This document shows, in pieces, positions 61,801 through 64,000 of a stretch of 64,000 nucleotides of DNA (positions within the stretch are counted from its first letter, which is position 1; each line of letters starts with the position of its first letter). The notes beneath the pieces were generated by a model that worked only from the letters and a program-made list of their open reading frames with translations, was not told where the DNA came from and ran no database searches. The translations under genes and the position numbers were made by a program. This DNA comes from Aptenodytes patagonicus (lineage: Eukaryota; Chordata; Aves; Sphenisciformes; Spheniscidae), in the NCBI RefSeq assembly GCF_965638725.1, contig NC_134963.1:255501-319500 (forward strand). Reading direction: 5' to 3'.

Positions 61801-64000
61801 CTGGTGCACGGGGAAGGAGGTGTGCTTCAGCCTTCCTCTGTGAAGTGATGTAGTCTCAGTCCTGGGAGAACATAATGAGAAGAAAACCCTTAGTAAGCAA
61901 TTAGCAATGGGAATCCCTTAGAGCTGGAATGAAGAACAACTTTTTTTTTTTGAGTAATTGCTTTTTTTTTTTTGTCCTTTGGCGTTGTTGTTTGAAGGAA
62001 CAATGCTTGCTGCCCATGTAGTGTGATTGCTGTGGCCATAGTGACTTCTGCTATTTATAATGTCACTGTGTCCTATGAAAGACGTTTATCTTGATGGTAG
62101 CCCCTTTTCCAATGTAGGAACTTTGTCAGGATAATTTTTCTTGTCTTCAGTTAACAAGATTAGTTGTACTCTTTGGTATTGGAAGTATTTTTAACCAGCA
62201 GCAACTGTCGTGGGAACATCCTGGTGTACTAGAAAATCCACTGTCTACAGGTTTCTATCTTGCCCTATTCTTGCAGCCTCTTCCCTTAGGAACTTTCTTA
62301 TGTATAGGTATGGGCAGAAATAATCATACTTGGTGTGGGGAGGGGAAGTGTGTCAGTGGGAAGTAGATATTGTTCGGTTTAGGTATTTCTTTTCCTGTGG
62401 TATCTGTAGGGTTGTCACTGAAAAGCCACTCACCTTGTTCAGACAGGAGTACTACTTGTTGGTGTTCTGGGCAAAACATACTATAGACGAAATCTTGCAG
62501 GTAAAGCAAAGCTGTGTATCTGTGGTTTCTGTTAATGGCGTGGAAGCCATTAAGAAGCTGTATGGTTCACTTTTAACTCTGTAACCTTAACTCTCATTTT
62601 AGATGTTTGTTTCCTTTCTATGTTGCTACAGTAGTTATGTGTAGTCACTACCCAGTAATTACATGATAGTTTGAAGTAAATTTTAGTCCTGACATGGTAA
62701 GTAAACTAAGTGGCATTTATACCAAGGTTAAGTTTACTCTTTTGATTTTTGTTATCTGGGAATTCATGGGAATTGTTTGTTTCAACAGATTTCCAAACAT
62801 TGTTTCCTAGCTTCCTTTTCATCATGTGCATTGACCCTATGTTATCATGTTGTAGTATCCTTTCTTTAGGGGATGAATGCAAGCTGCCTGCAGAATATAT
62901 TAATGCTGCTCTTACAAGTGAGAGGGTTTACTGCTGAGCAGGATCACAGTCACGGTATGCCCTTGATGCTTCCAATCCCCAACAGTGAAGGGAACACAGA
63001 TGTTGATATGACATCAATTTCAGTCTTTTGTGTGATCTTTTACATTCACCTTTATTAAGAGGAAAGATTGTTTCTGTCTATGCGGTAGGTCTAGTAAGGT
63101 GATGACACACGAGTTGTTTTTAGCTTGTATTGTAATGAATGTTTAGGAATGGTTCTTACGTCCTGTCCCCTACTTGAAGAGAAATTGTGGAAGAGACTGA
63201 CATGGTTACCACTTTGAGTACAATACAGCTTGATTCTCCATTTTTTTCGTTTTAATCCTGTCAGCTCGAGTGTAAAATTAAAATTCTTACTGGACTTTCT
63301 CTCCAAGATATTTGTGTGCATTCTCCCTAAGCTCAGTTATTACCTCTAACTTTAGCCCTGTAGTTATGCAGCCAGGTTTTAGTGTGTGGTATATATCATT
63401 ACTCATAGGTTGTCTGCTAAGAATACTGTTAGGAAACTGACAGTTGTGAGTTTGCTTAGAGCTCTTGAGAAGCCACAGTTTTACAGCAGAAAGCAACCAT
63501 TCTGGATTGTTTGCATATCAAATGCTCAACAAAAACCAAAACAAAATGCTGATGCAGCATAGGAGGCAGTGAAAAAGATAGGTGTGCTTGAGTACACTTA
63601 CTCTTTTTTTTTTGCCAACTTTCATTACAAAAAGGAAACTTCAGTGGTGACTTACCTACTAATGGCCATAGGAGACAACATTGTGCCTAGTTTTTTTTAA
63701 CAGGCTTTGTGCCTGAAAGTTTTTCTGCTGAATTATGCTAAAATAGCTTCAGAAAATTGCCATTATTTAGCTAATGGATGAGACTAAGACTCTACCAGTA
63801 GATCTCGAAAATACCACGTGAAAATGGAAAATCTTCTTACAGTCTTAATGTTAGAGCAGAGTCGGTCTCCTAGTGCTTTTGTCCTACTTTACATTTGAGT
63901 CATATGCAGCATCTGATTTCTTTCATGGTGTGGGCATATTTTATCAATTAAGATTAAGAAAATGCGAGACTTGACGCTGCATTTAAGTCTTAAAATATGA
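58845..64000 (+). other. SEPT2L: Septin last intron(s), window ends inside
   Basis: No segment resembling the SEPT2 C-terminal coiled coil was found, so the normal last exon lies beyond 64000 or has diverged past recognition. An AT-rich simple stretch is at about 60462-60512. A candidate alternative terminal exon is listed separately. The open frames at 61269-61721 (-) and 61408-61644 (+) are unassigned. Confidence 0.6.
60021..61150 (+). other. SEPT2L: Possible alternative septin 3'-terminal exon
   Basis: A good acceptor (TATTTCATTTCAG, ending 60020) opens an exon that, in the septin phase, would add QHKHT and a TGA at 60036-60038. AATAAA follows at 61126-61131 with GT-rich sequence just downstream, and a second AATAAA is at 61257-61262. 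The resulting protein would be 332 residues and lack the coiled coil. No transcript evidence. Confidence 0.25.

Noticed and set aside
62877..63058. Candidate last septin exon after the acceptor TTTCTTTAG near 62869
   Set aside because: Translated in the septin phase it gives no LRRMQEM-type coiled coil and no similarity to any septin C terminus.
1..64000. CRISPR arrays, operons, ribosome binding sites and other prokaryotic features
   Set aside because: The sequence is vertebrate nuclear DNA with spliced genes; no spaced direct-repeat array of that kind is present.

Overview
The window is vertebrate nuclear DNA, most probably from a bird. Its introns are large, with GT-AG (and one GC-AG) splice sites, and two CpG islands stand out against AT-rich surroundings. 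It carries a very old CR1-type LINE and a solo LTR of a kind I associate with avian ERVL-like elements. The gene order CDC45 - CLDN5 - septin matches the vertebrate block equivalent to human 22q11.21, which I recall as chromosome 15 in chicken. The LTR type makes a non-galliform (neoavian) bird more likely, but the species cannot be named from this sequence.

Layout. (1) 1-2.9 kb: the last three coding exons of CDC45 (+ strand, replication helicase subunit) and its 3'UTR. (2) 2.9-20.6 kb: intergenic DNA with a 594-bp solo LTR flanked by a 5-bp target duplication, an old CR1 fragment on the - strand, simple repeats, and a set of possible unassigned exons at 11.1-15.6 kb. (3) 20.6-24.5 kb: CLDN5 (- strand), a single-exon tight-junction gene inside a CpG island, probably with a long 3'UTR. 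(4) 24.9-33.8 kb: intergenic DNA with one two-copy 86-bp tandem duplication. (5) 33.8-64 kb: a septin gene of the SEPT2 type (+ strand). It starts in a second CpG island, has ten recognisable coding exons between 40.36 and 58.84 kb, and its usual C-terminal exon is not visible before the window ends.

Relationships. CDC45 and CLDN5 converge; CLDN5 and the septin diverge with about 10 kb between their starts. The three genes do not form one pathway (replication, endothelial/epithelial barrier, septin cytoskeleton); their proximity is ancestral synteny. The most notable point is that the gene next to CLDN5 is a SEPT2-type septin, whereas mammals have SEPT5 there. I recall a SEPT2-like paralogue in non-mammalian vertebrates, so this is probably known rather than new. 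Other observations are a GC-AG intron, ten evenly spaced G-tracts at the start of septin intron 1, an RFX-type X-box in the septin CpG island, and a possible alternative 3' exon that would remove the septin coiled coil. I found no convincing undescribed system.
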